Source: DASULK01 sp036278255 (lineage in GTDB: Bacteria; Actinomycetota; Actinomycetes; Mycobacteriales; Micromonosporaceae). From it: a DNA stretch of 8,962 nt. The number at the start of each line of letters is the position of its first letter. Position 1 is the first letter of the stretch. Both the position numbers and the translations under genes were made by a program. Of this stretch, positions 1 through 6,722 are shown piece after piece. Where the stretch lies: contig DASULK010000274.1 of assembly GCA_036278255.1 (NCBI GenBank), positions 1 to 8,962 of the forward strand, written 5' to 3'. The notes below the pieces were generated by a model. That model was given only the letters and a program-made list of their open reading frames with translations. It was not told the origin of the DNA and did no database searches.

Positions 1-1353
1 TTCGCCCGCGCCGGCCACGAACTGCATCTGGTCGGCGGTTCGGTGCGGGATGCGCTGCTCGGCCGCCTCGGTGAGGATCTCGACTTCTGCACCGACGCCC
101 ACCCCGACCAGACACTGCAGGTGCTGAAGGGCTGGGCGGAGACGACGTGGGAGACCGGACGCGAGTTCGGCACCATCGGCGCGCAGCGCGCCGGACTGCG
201 GCTGGAGATCACTACCTTCCGGGCCGAGGCGTACGACGGTGTCACCCGTAACCCGGTCGTTGCCTACGGCACCAGCCTGCACGACGACCTCTCCCGACGT
301 GACTTCACCATCAACGCTATGGCGGTCAGCCTCCCCGAGCACAAGTTCACCGACCCGTACGGCGGGCTGCGTGACCTGGCCACCAAGCTGATTCGTACCC
401 CTGGCACGCCCCAGCAATCGTTCAACGACGACCCGCTGCGGATGCTGCGGGCGGCCCGGTTCGCCGCCCAACTGAAATTCGACGTTGATCCGGGGGTGCG
501 GGCGGCGATGGTCGAGTTGGCCGCCGACCTCGACCGGATCACCGCCGAGCGGATCCGGGACGAGTTCACCAAGCTGTTGTGCGGTGCCGACCCGATCGCC
601 GGGCTGCGGCTGCTGGTCGACACCGGCCTGGCAGACCGGTTCCTGCCCGAGCTGACCGGGCTGCGGCTGGAGATCGATGAGCACGCCCAGCACAAGGACG
701 TCTACGAGCACACGCTGACCGTGGTCTCCAACGCCGTACGGCTGGAGGGTGACACCGGTCCGGACTTCGTGCTGCGGATGGCCGCGCTGATGCATGACGT
801 GGGGAAGCCGGCGACGAAGGCGATCGGGCCGGACGGGCGGGTCAGTTTCCATCACCACGAGGTGGTGGGGGCCCGGATGACGAAGCAGCGGATGAAGGCG
901 TTGCGCTACCCGAAGGACGTGACCGCGGACGTGGCCAAGCTGGTCGCGTTGCATCTGCGTTTCTACGGGTACGGCCGCGGCGAGTGGACCGATTCGGCGG
1001 TGCGCCGCTACGTCGCCGATGCGGGGGAGCTGCTGCCGCGGCTGCACAAGTTGACCCGCTCGGACTGCACCACCCGTAACCGCCGGAAGGCGGCGGCGTT
1101 GGCGGCGGACTATGACGCGTTGGAGGAGCGGATCGCGCGGCTGGAGGCTGAGGAGGACCTGGCCCGGGTCCGCCCTGACCTCGACGGCAACGCGATCATG
1201 AAGCTGCTCGGGGTGCCGCCCGGACCGATCGTGGGGCAGGCGTGGCGGCACCTCAAGGAGGTGCGCTTGGAGCGCGGCCCGCTGGATCGGGACGAGGCCG
1301 AGGCGGAGCTGTTCCGCTGGGCCCGCGAGCAGGGCGCCATACCTCCCGCCTAA
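1..1353 (+). CDS. cca: CCA-adding tRNA nucleotidyltransferase, 5' truncated by window edge
   Basis: This enzyme adds or repairs the 3'-terminal CCA of tRNAs from CTP and ATP in the cytoplasm. The frame is open from base 1, so the true start lies upstream. The GTG at 43 is the Val of the conserved GGSVRD motif and not a start. Counting from the first codon, the motifs are: the class II nucleotidyltransferase signature LVGGSVRD (residues 10-17); metal-binding Asp26 and Asp28 in EDLDF; the neck motifs RRDFTINAMA and DDPLRMLRAARFAA; and an HD phosphohydrolase-type domain with the HDVGKP motif (His-Asp codons at 793-798). The family is usually about 480-490 residues; 450 are present, so roughly 30-40 N-terminal residues are missing. 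The combination with an HD domain is typical of the actinobacterial branch, often named pcnA. The stop is TAA. No U-rich terminator follows. Identification is secure. Confidence 0.95.
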   Translation, partial: FARAGHELHLVGGSVRDALLGRLGEDLDFCTDAHPDQTLQVLKGWAETTWETGREFGTIGAQRAGLRLEITTFRAEAYDGVTRNPVVAYGTSLHDDLSRRDFTINAMAVSLPEHKFTDPYGGLRDLATKLIRTPGTPQQSFNDDPLRMLRAARFAAQLKFDVDPGVRAAMVELAADLDRITAERIRDEFTKLLCGADPIAGLRLLVDTGLADRFLPELTGLRLEIDEHAQHKDVYEHTLTVVSNAVRLEGDTGPDFVLRMAALMHDVGKPATKAIGPDGRVSFHHHEVVGARMTKQRMKALRYPKDVTADVAKLVALHLRFYGYGRGEWTDSAVRRYVADAGELLPRLHKLTRSDCTTRNRRKAAALAADYDALEERIARLEAEEDLARVRPDLDGNAIMKLLGVPPGPIVGQAWRHLKEVRLERGPLDRDEAEAELFRWAREQGAIPPA

Positions 1354-1493
1354 CCTTCCTTATCCTCCCGATGACGCGGAAAGCTGCCCGAATCGACAAT
1401 TACTGGCTGTGGCACGCCTCCGCTACCGTTTCCGAGGCATCGAGGGATGACTGGGGCTGCGAGCCCATGACGTGGGCGATAAGCGGCGTAAGC

Positions 1494-1500
1494 GGGAGGA
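1494..1500 (+). promoter_or_regulatory. Ribosome binding site fixing the start of the zinc-ribbon membrane protein
   Basis: GGGAGGA ends four bases before ATG 1505. This makes that ATG a much better start than the in-frame GTG at 1472, which has no Shine-Dalgarno sequence and would add eleven mostly basic residues ahead of the zinc ribbon. The 151-base gap upstream (1354-1504) shows no convincing promoter; TACCGT at 1424-1429 is a possible -10 with no good -35. Confidence 0.7.
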
Positions 1501-1504
1501 AACC

Positions 1505-2494
1505 ATGCAGCCATGCGCGCTCTGCGGCAGTGTGGCGGTCAACGCGGATGGCTACTGCGTGCAGTGCGGGACTTACCGCGGCCTGGCGGCCCAGTCGCCG
1601 GAGGGCGGGTATTCGGCGGCCCAGCCTGGTTACCCGGGTTACCCGCAGCAGCCGACCAGCGGGCCGGGGTACCCGTCCAGTGGCGCACCGGGCTACCCGA
1701 CTGGGATGCCGGAGTATCCGTCCAGCGGCCCGCCGGGGTACCCGGATCCGACCTCCGGCTATCCGCCCGGTGGGGTCCCGGGGTACCCGTCCAGTGGGAG
1801 CCCGGGCTATCCGTCCGGAGGCGCGCCGGGCTTCCCGACCAGTTCGCCGCCGGCCGGTTACGCCAGCACCTACCCCTCGGTGCCGCCGCAGCAGCAGCCG
1901 AAGCGGTCGATGCTGGTGCCGCTGATTGCGATGGCGGCGACCTTCGTGGTGCTGGTTGCCGGTATCGCCATCGTGCTGACAGTGCGGGGCGGCGACGACC
2001 GGAAGGCGAATCCGGCGGCGGATTCGACTCAGACGGCCAGCCCCCCATCAACCTCGTCGTCGCCGACCCCGGCGGTGGGTGACTGCCTCATCGGCGCCTG
2101 GGAGGTGACCTCGCACCGGGAGGAGCTGCACGACGATACCTTCGGCAAGCTCATCTTCACCGGCGCGGAAGGGATGATGGTCACCTACTCCGCGGATGGC
2201 TCCGGGAAGGCCGACTACGGTTCCGGCACGGAGTACGAGGCCAGCTACAAGGGCAAGCCGTTTGTCCTTGAGATCCGAGGGGTCGTCCGTTACCGGTACA
2301 CGACGACCGCTTCACGGATCACGGTGACCGATGTCGACTCCACAGCCACATGGCGGCTGGTGTACGACGGCGAGCAGATCGGGCAGTGGGACGAATTCCA
2401 CCCCGAGGATGTCCCGTCCAGCTACACCTGCGCCGGCAACCGGATGACGCAGAAAAGCACCCTGCACACCACCGAGTTCCGTCGGGCCAGCTGA
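1505..2494 (+). CDS. Zinc-ribbon, Pro/Gly/Tyr-rich single-pass membrane protein of unknown function
   Basis: I do not recognise a named family for the whole 329-residue protein. Visible parts in order: an N-terminal zinc-ribbon-like knuckle with CxxC pairs Cys4/Cys7 and Cys18/Cys21; a low-complexity Pro/Gly/Tyr/Ser tract (about 36-127) built from PGYPSSG-type units; a basic KR pair at 133-134 followed by one hydrophobic segment (about 137-160); a Thr/Ser/Pro linker (about 171-191); and a C-terminal domain (about 193-329) rich in predicted beta strands, beginning DCLIGAWEV. The basic residues before the membrane segment suggest the N-terminus is inside and the C-terminal domain outside. Cys194 and Cys309 could then form a disulfide. 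The GxW opening of the outer domain resembles lipocalin-like ligand-binding barrels, but this is only an impression. It converges on the beta-propeller gene and shares a terminator hairpin with it. The architecture is common among actinobacterial hypothetical proteins. Confidence 0.85.
   Translation: MQPCALCGSVAVNADGYCVQCGTYRGLAAQSPEGGYSAAQPGYPGYPQQPTSGPGYPSSGAPGYPTGMPEYPSSGPPGYPDPTSGYPPGGVPGYPSSGSPGYPSGGAPGFPTSSPPAGYASTYPSVPPQQQPKRSMLVPLIAMAATFVVLVAGIAIVLTVRGGDDRKANPAADSTQTASPPSTSSSPTPAVGDCLIGAWEVTSHREELHDDTFGKLIFTGAEGMMVTYSADGSGKADYGSGTEYEASYKGKPFVLEIRGVVRYRYTTTASRITVTDVDSTATWRLVYDGEQIGQWDEFHPEDVPSSYTCAGNRMTQKSTLHTTEFRRAS
1625..1876 (+). repeat. Degenerate PGYP(S/T)SG repeat tract inside the coding sequence
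   Basis: Residues 41-124 of the membrane protein consist of imperfect 8-11-residue units centred on PGYP, for example GYPSSGAPGYP and GYPSSGSPGYP. At DNA level, gggtacccgtccagtgg-like segments recur. Such tracts are usually disordered cytoplasmic linkers in actinobacterial membrane proteins. Repeat number may vary between strains. Confidence 0.75.
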
Positions 2495-2510
2495 GCCGGC
2501 CCGACGGAAC
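2476..2510. terminator. Hairpin terminator shared by two convergent genes and containing a stop codon
   Basis: There are perfect 13-bp arms, GTTCCGTCGGGCC (2476-2488) and GGCCCGACGGAAC (2498-2510), around a 9-base loop. The loop contains the TGA stop (2492-2494) of the upstream plus-strand gene, so the left arm also encodes its last residues. The propeller gene on the other strand ends 38 bases beyond. There is no U-run on either side, as is common for actinobacterial terminators. The symmetric stem could serve transcripts from both strands. Confidence 0.75.
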
Positions 2511-2547
2511 GCACCACCAGCCGGTTTCGTCCGCGGACCGTGATCCG

Positions 2548-3693
2548 TCAGGCGGGGGCCACGGACAGGGTCAGGGAGGCCAGTTCGGTCGGCAGGGGAA
2601 GCCGCTCAAGTTCGTTGCCGTCGATGTCGGTGAGGACCGCGTCCTCCTGCGAGTCGAGCCAGAGCAGCTGATTGTCGGCGACCCAGTGGGCGAACTGTGC
2701 CGCGAAGTGGGGTTTGGTCGGGAAGTTCTGGGCGACCCGGCCGGTCTCGACCTCAACCACTGCCGGACCCTGCGGGCCGGCGACGAGCACCTGCTGGCCG
2801 TCCGGTGACCAGGCCGTCGGACCGGAGACGTTGCCCTTGATCGGCAGCAGCCGGGTTGGCCGGCCGTCGTCGGCGGAGAAGAGTTGCAGCCCGCGGCGTG
2901 CGTGTGGCGCGGATTCGGTCCGCGGGGCGGTGGGGTCGGTCTGCGCCAGGGAGACCTCCCGACCGTCCGGCTGCCAGGTGAATTGGCACCAGTCGGTGCA
3001 GAGGTAGCGTGACCCGTCCACGTCGTACATACGGAAGCTGCCGTCGGCGGCGGTGATGATGCCGATTGACAAGGCGCCCGTCTGCTTGCTGGCGATGGTC
3101 AGCAGGAGGCGGCTGCCGTCCGGTGACCACTGCGGGGTGAGGATCGGCTGTCCGGTCCGCACCCACTGCACCGTGTCGGTCCGCAGGTTGAGCAGGCCGG
3201 TCTCGTCCTGGCGGTCATGGTCGCGGACCGCAACGATGTCGCCGCTGGGTGGCGCCCACACCTCGTTGTACCCCTCGATGGCGACGTAGTGACCGCCGGC
3301 CCGGTCGAGGACATAGCTGGCCTGTTTCACCGTGACCTGTAGGGTCGCGCCGGTCATGATCCAGCCACCCGGCAGTGGGAACGGGGCGCTGCGCCAGTCG
3401 CCGCCGCCCGTCTTACCGTCGGGAGACGCGGACGTGGAGGGTGTCGCCTCGGCGGTGGCGGTCGGCCCGGTCGGGCCGGCGAATGGTGCACCGGGGTCGG
3501 GGCGTAGCCAGAGGAAGGGTGCCGCGATCGCCGCCAACGTGACGACGGTGAGCAGGGCGCCACCGGCCTGCCGGCGACGCCGGATACGGCGGCCGTGGCT
3601 GATGGCCTGCTCGGCCAGGTTGGCCGGGCCGAGGGCTTCGTCGGCCAGGTCGTGCACGGCTTGGCGTAGGAGATGTTCGTGGTTGCGAGTCAT
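2548..3693 (-). CDS. Membrane-anchored beta-propeller-like (TolB/WD40-type) protein, putative sigma-factor partner
   Basis: The protein has 381 residues. Its N-terminal region (1-42) is cytoplasmic in character and ends in a strongly basic stretch around 35-41. One hydrophobic segment (about 43-63) follows, then a Pro/Thr/Ser linker (about 64-98), then a large outer domain. That domain carries WSPDG-type blade motifs at 189-193 (WSPDG), 240-244 (WQPDG) and 295-299 (WSPDG), typical of TolB/WD40-like propellers. Cys232 and Cys236 (CTDWC) could form a disulfide. The ATG overlaps the stop of the upstream sigma gene (ATGA) and has a GGAGG-type ribosome site, so the two are co-transcribed and probably translationally coupled. 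The position suggests a membrane regulator or sensor for the sigma factor, but the HxxxCxxC motif of zinc-binding anti-sigma factors is absent and no RsgI- or RskA-like domain is recognisable. The role is inferred from context. Confidence 0.88.
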   Translation of the reverse strand: MTRNHEHLLRQAVHDLADEALGPANLAEQAISHGRRIRRRRQAGGALLTVVTLAAIAAPFLWLRPDPGAPFAGPTGPTATAEATPSTSASPDGKTGGGDWRSAPFPLPGGWIMTGATLQVTVKQASYVLDRAGGHYVAIEGYNEVWAPPSGDIVAVRDHDRQDETGLLNLRTDTVQWVRTGQPILTPQWSPDGSRLLLTIASKQTGALSIGIITAADGSFRMYDVDGSRYLCTDWCQFTWQPDGREVSLAQTDPTAPRTESAPHARRGLQLFSADDGRPTRLLPIKGNVSGPTAWSPDGQQVLVAGPQGPAVVEVETGRVAQNFPTKPHFAAQFAHWVADNQLLWLDSQEDAVLTDIDGNELERLPLPTELASLTLSVAPA

Positions 3694-4214
3694 TGCGCCA
3701 CCTCCGACCGGTTGGCTGTGTCGTGAAATTCGGGGACCAGGTTGCGTAGCTTGGCCAGCGCGCGGGAGGTTTGGCTCGCCACCGTGCCGGTCCGGCAGCC
3801 GAGGATCGTTGCGGTCTCTTCGACGCTCAGATCTTCGAGGTAGCGCAGCACCAGCACCGCGCGTTGCCGGGGTGGGAGCCGCAGCAGCGCGTCGCGCAGC
3901 AACAGGCGTACGGCGGTGTCGTGGTCGTGGTGGGCGACGGTGGCCTGTTCTGGTATGTCGGCCACCGGCACCTCATGTCGTCGTCCACGTCGACGCCAGG
4001 AGGAGACCTGGTCGTGGTAGATGATGCGGCGCACGTACGGTTCGGCGTCGCCCTGAATGGTGGACCAGCGGGCGTACGCCTTGGCTAGCGCGTTCTGCAG
4101 CAGATCCTCGGCTGTGTGCTGGTTACCGGTGAGGGCGTACGCCACGCGGAGAAGTGCGTTACCTCGCGCGTTGACGAACGCGGTGAATTCCTGCTCGGTC
4201 TTGTGCCGGACCAC
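3690..4214 (-). CDS. SigE-family ECF RNA polymerase sigma factor
   Basis: This is a 174-residue sigma-70-type factor of the SigE family common in Streptomyces and Micromonosporaceae. It directs RNA polymerase to alternative promoters. Region 2 (about 9-79) contains the YALTGNQHTAEDLLQNALAKAY segment, with the core-binding and -10-recognition helices, and ends WRRRGRR. Region 4 (about 101-160) contains LPPRQRAVLVLRYLEDLS and the helix-turn-helix around VEETATILGCRTGTVASQTSRAL, which reads the -35 element. The frame stays open far upstream, but the GTG at 4214 is chosen because GGGAGG lies seven bases before it and because the conserved family sequence begins just after it. Its TGA overlaps the ATG of the membrane propeller gene, which could regulate its activity. 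It diverges from ogt. Target genes cannot be read from the window. Confidence 0.93.
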   Translation of the reverse strand: MVRHKTEQEFTAFVNARGNALLRVAYALTGNQHTAEDLLQNALAKAYARWSTIQGDAEPYVRRIIYHDQVSSWRRRGRRHEVPVADIPEQATVAHHDHDTAVRLLLRDALLRLPPRQRAVLVLRYLEDLSVEETATILGCRTGTVASQTSRALAKLRNLVPEFHDTANRSEVAQ

Positions 4215-4232
4215 GGCGCCACCTCCCGATAG

Positions 4233-4260
4233 ATAGACGCCGTATGTCCGGGGAAGTTTG
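4233..4260 (-). promoter_or_regulatory. Possible ECF-type autoregulated promoter of the sigma gene
   Basis: On the minus strand, CAAACT (4260-4255) is followed after 15 bases by CGTCTAT (4239-4233). This resembles the AAC-type -35 and CGTC-type -10 of ECF promoters and would start transcription just upstream of the ribosome site at 4227-4222. The match is partial and the call rests on position and the common autoregulation of ECF genes. Confidence 0.3.
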
Positions 4261-4328
4261 CACGGATTCTGCCAGGGGTTGCTCCGGCCAATCAGCTGCT
4301 GGCTGGGGGAAGTCGACGTAGGCCGGGA

Positions 4329-4357
4329 TTGGCTGGGGCGCGCGAGGGCGGGACTAT
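4329..4357 (+). promoter_or_regulatory. Putative ogt promoter giving a leaderless mRNA
   Basis: TTGGCT (4329-4334), a 17-base spacer and GACTAT (4352-4357) form a plausible housekeeping promoter. The first transcribed base would fall at or next to the ATG at 4364. The AGGGGG touching the ATG is too close to act as a normal Shine-Dalgarno sequence, which also favours leaderless translation. Hexamer matches are modest. Confidence 0.35.
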
Positions 4358-4363
4358 AGGGGG

Positions 4364-4855
4364 ATGCGCTGGGCTGTCGTGGACTCGCCGATTGGTGTGC
4401 TCTCCCTCGCCGTTGACGAGGTGGGGGTGTGCCGGGTGGAGTTCGGCCCGGTCGAGCCTGCGCGCCCAACGCAACCGGCGCACCCCACCCCTGACCGGCT
4501 CGCGGCGGCCATCGACGAGCTGGGTGCCTACTTCGCTGGGGAGCGGACCGAGTTCGGTGTGCCGCTCTCCGTACGTCACGGCAGCGACTTTGAACGCGCC
4601 GTCTGGCGGGAGATATCTGCCATCCCGTACGGCGAGACCCGTACCTATGGTGCGGTGGCTGCGACCCTCGGCGAGCCGGGGGCGGCACGAGCGGTCGGGG
4701 CGGCCTGCAACCGCAATCCGATCCCGGTGATCGTTCCCTGCCATCGGATCGTCGGAGCGGGCGGCAAGCTGGTGGGGTTCGGTGGCGGCCTGCCCCGCAA
4801 GCGGTACCTGCTGGAACTCGAAGCCTGCATCACCTTGCAGCGCGCCTGGAGCTGA
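4364..4855 (+). CDS. ogt: Methylated-DNA--protein-cysteine S-methyltransferase (Ogt type)
   Basis: The protein repairs O6-alkylguanine (and O4-alkylthymine) by irreversibly moving the alkyl group to its own cysteine, a suicide reaction on DNA in the cytoplasm. It is 163 residues, full length for the family. The N-terminal ribonuclease-like domain starts VDSPIGVLSL. The C-terminal DNA-binding domain has the YGETRTYGAVA helix region, then RAVGAACNRNPIPVIVPCHRIV, where Cys126 in PCHR is the acceptor and the preceding Asn and Arg residues are canonical. The VGFGGGLPRKRYLLELE tail closes the domain. There is no Ada-type regulatory domain, so this is a stand-alone repair gene. It is transcribed divergently from the sigma factor and convergently with ino1. 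Identification is secure; the start could only move a few residues. Confidence 0.96.
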   Translation: MRWAVVDSPIGVLSLAVDEVGVCRVEFGPVEPARPTQPAHPTPDRLAAAIDELGAYFAGERTEFGVPLSVRHGSDFERAVWREISAIPYGETRTYGAVAATLGEPGAARAVGAACNRNPIPVIVPCHRIVGAGGKLVGFGGGLPRKRYLLELEACITLQRAWS

Positions 4856-4906
4856 CCATGTCCGGGCCGGGCCGGCCGGGGCCCGCCCCGATGGCCGGGC
4901 AACGGA

Positions 4907-4938
4907 AAAGGGCCGGGTCCGCATGGACCCGGCCCTTT
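4907..4938. terminator. Bidirectional intrinsic terminator between ogt and ino1
   Basis: A 14-bp perfect stem, AAAGGGCCGGGTCC (4907-4920) with GGACCCGGCCCTTT (4925-4938), closes a GCAT tetraloop. T-rich ends flank it on both strands: TTTCC on plus and TTTTCC on minus. It lies 16 bases beyond the ino1 stop and about 50 beyond the ogt stop, so it should end both convergent transcripts. Confidence 0.9.
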
Positions 4939-4953
4939 CCACGTACGTAACTG

Positions 4954-6033
4954 TTAGCTCTCGACCTTGCCGGCGATGAAGTCCTCGACCGACTGGTGGG
5001 CGATGTCGTCCGGACGCTGCACCGGCGGCGACTTCATGAAGTACGACGACGCCGACAGGATCGGGCCGCCGACTCCACGGTCCTTGGCGATCTTCGCCGC
5101 CCGGATCGCGTCGATGATGATGCCGGCCGAGTTCGGCGAGTCCCACACCTCAAGCTTGTATTCGAGGTTGAGCGGAGCGTCGCCGAAGGCACGGCCCTCC
5201 AGCCGCACGTACGCCCACTTGCGGTCGTCCAGCCATTCGACGTAGTCCGACGGGCCGATGTGCACGTTCCGGCTGCCCATGTCGTGTTCGATGTTGCTGG
5301 TGACCGCCTGGGTCTTGGAGATCTTCTTGGACTCCAGCCGCTCCCGTTCGAGCATGTTCTTGAAGTCCATGTTGCCGCCGACGTTGAGCTGGTAGGTGCG
5401 GTCGACGATCACGCCGCGGTCCTCGAAGAGCTTGGCCAGCACCCGGTGGGTGATGGTGGCCCCGACCTGCGACTTGATGTCGTCACCGACGATCGGCACC
5501 CCGGCGTCCTCGAACTTCTTCGCCCAGGCCGGGTCGGAAGCGATGAAGACCGGCAGCGCGTTGACGAAGGCGACCTTCGCGTCGATGGCGCACTGCGCGT
5601 AGAACTTGTTGGCCTCCTCGGAGCCGACCGGTAGGTAGGAGACGAGGACGTCGACGCGGGCGTCCTTGAGCGCCTGCACCATGTCGACCGGCTCCTGGTC
5701 GGACTCTTCGATCGTCTGCAGGTAGTACTTGCCCAGCCCGTCGAGGGTCGGGCCGCGCTGCACGGTGACGCCGGTGGGCGGCACGTCGCAGAGCTTGATG
5801 GTGTTGTTTTCGCTGGCAACGATCGCTTCTGCCAGATCCATGCCGACCTTCTTGGCGTCAACATCGAACGCCGCGACGAACTCCACGTCGGAGACGTGGT
5901 AGTCGCCGAAAGTCACATGCATGAGACCTGGGACGCGGTCATTGCGGTCGGCGTTGCGGTAGTACTCCACGCCCTGGATCAGGGACGCGGCGCAGTTCCC
6001 TACACCGACGATGGCGACGCGGACGGAGCTCAT
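4954..6033 (-). CDS. ino1: Inositol-3-phosphate synthase (actinobacterial type)
   Basis: This NAD-dependent cytoplasmic enzyme converts glucose-6-phosphate to 1L-myo-inositol-1-phosphate. That is the entry to phosphatidylinositol and its mannosides, and to mycothiol, the thiol that replaces glutathione in actinobacteria. The 359 residues match the roughly 360-residue actinobacterial form. The Rossmann NAD site is VGVGNCAAS (9-17). Conserved core segments follow: SYLPVGSEEA (132-141), GDDIKSQVGAT (183-193), NVGGNMDF (217-224), the lysine-rich KKISK (236-240) and EYKLEVWDSPNSAG (291-304). The lysines in the last segments fit the catalytic region of the family, though I cannot assign the catalytic lysine by alignment here. 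The ATG has AGGAGG eight bases upstream. That ribosome site overlaps the stop of padR 12 bases ahead, so the two genes form one operon. Transcription ends at the 14-bp hairpin. Confidence 0.97.
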   Translation of the reverse strand: MSSVRVAIVGVGNCAASLIQGVEYYRNADRNDRVPGLMHVTFGDYHVSDVEFVAAFDVDAKKVGMDLAEAIVASENNTIKLCDVPPTGVTVQRGPTLDGLGKYYLQTIEESDQEPVDMVQALKDARVDVLVSYLPVGSEEANKFYAQCAIDAKVAFVNALPVFIASDPAWAKKFEDAGVPIVGDDIKSQVGATITHRVLAKLFEDRGVIVDRTYQLNVGGNMDFKNMLERERLESKKISKTQAVTSNIEHDMGSRNVHIGPSDYVEWLDDRKWAYVRLEGRAFGDAPLNLEYKLEVWDSPNSAGIIIDAIRAAKIAKDRGVGGPILSASSYFMKSPPVQRPDDIAHQSVEDFIAGKVES

Positions 6034-6045
6034 CGCGCTTGCCTC

Positions 6046-6678
6046 CTACTCCTTCTTCCTGTTCACGACCTCGTCCCCGGTCTCTCCGGTGTGCGGGCCG
6101 TTCTCCTGTTGTGGGGTGCCCCCGTCGGGGGCCCGGCCGGACCGCTCGTTGGCGATGAGCTCCTCCAGCCAGCGAACTTCGCGCTCACAGGCGTCCAGCC
6201 CGTGGCGCTGCAATTCAAGGGTGTAGGCGTCGAGGCGTTCGGCCGCCCGCGCCAACACGTCGCGTAAACCTTCCCGGCGTTCTTCGACCCTGCGTCGGCG
6301 GCCTTCGAGGATGCGGAGCCGCGTGGCCTGGTCGGTGCGGGAGAAGAACGCGAAGTGCACACCGAAACCGGTGTCGTCGTACGTCTCTGGGCCGCTCTGG
6401 GCGATCCGCTCGGCGAACCGTTCCTTCCCCTCCGCAGTGATTTCGTAGACGATCCGGCCGCGGCGGCTGGTGAGTGCCGGCACTTCGTCCGCCGCTGAGG
6501 GTGTCTCGCCGGCTTCAGTGATCCAACCGGCTGCCTGGAGCCGACGCAGCGTCGGGTAGAGCGAGCCGTAGCTGATGGCTGCCCGGAAGGCGCCGAGTTT
6601 GGCGGTGAGTTCCTTGCGGATCTCGTAGCCGTGCATCGGGGACTCCTGAAGGATGCCGAGGATGGCGAGTTCAAGCAC
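6046..6678 (-). CDS. PadR-family transcriptional repressor, cotranscribed with ino1
   Basis: This is a 210-residue DNA-binding regulator of the PadR family with the longer C-terminal region. The winged helix-turn-helix occupies about 1-85: LELAILGILQESPMHGYEIR, then the recognition region SYGSLYPTLRRLQAAGW, then the wing ending GRIVYEITAEGKE. A charged, Arg/Glu-rich helical region (about 110-175) fits the Vir_act_alpha_C-type dimerisation coiled coil. The last 30 or so residues are polar and probably disordered. The start is GTG at 6678, preceded by GGGGAGGAGG, and MLELAILG is the normal family beginning. It sits directly upstream of ino1 and behind a perfect palindrome, so self-regulation together with ino1 is likely. 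Its ligand or signal is unknown. The padR-ino1 pairing recurs in other actinobacteria (Rv0047c-Rv0046c). Confidence 0.95.
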   Translation of the reverse strand: MLELAILGILQESPMHGYEIRKELTAKLGAFRAAISYGSLYPTLRRLQAAGWITEAGETPSAADEVPALTSRRGRIVYEITAEGKERFAERIAQSGPETYDDTGFGVHFAFFSRTDQATRLRILEGRRRRVEERREGLRDVLARAAERLDAYTLELQRHGLDACEREVRWLEELIANERSGRAPDGGTPQQENGPHTGETGDEVVNRKKE

Positions 6679-6722
6679 TGCGCCTCCTCCCCTTTACCCG
6701 CGCCAGGAGCTACCTGAACCGC

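Noticed and set aside
43..45. GTG as start of the CCA-adding enzyme
   Set aside because: It encodes the Val within the conserved GGSVRD motif. The frame is open to base 1, so the gene is cut by the window edge.
1454..1466. Small hairpin GGGCT-GCG-AGCCC after cca as a terminator
   Set aside because: Only five base pairs with a three-base loop and no U-run. Such stems are frequent by chance in G+C-rich DNA.
1242..1925. A 227-codon plus-strand frame bridging the cca end and the zinc-ribbon gene
   Set aside because: It is Arg/Pro/Thr-rich frame-shifted reading of the PGY repeat and overlaps two better supported genes in another frame.
4215..4688. N-terminal extension of the sigma factor to an upstream start
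   Set aside because: The extension is low-complexity Arg/Pro/Ser sequence antisense to ogt. The GTG at 4214 has a good ribosome site and matches the usual start of the family.
4292..5146. A 284-codon minus-strand frame over ogt and the ogt-ino1 junction
   Set aside because: It is antisense to ogt with its PCHRIV motif, crosses a strong terminator and overlaps the ino1 end in another frame.
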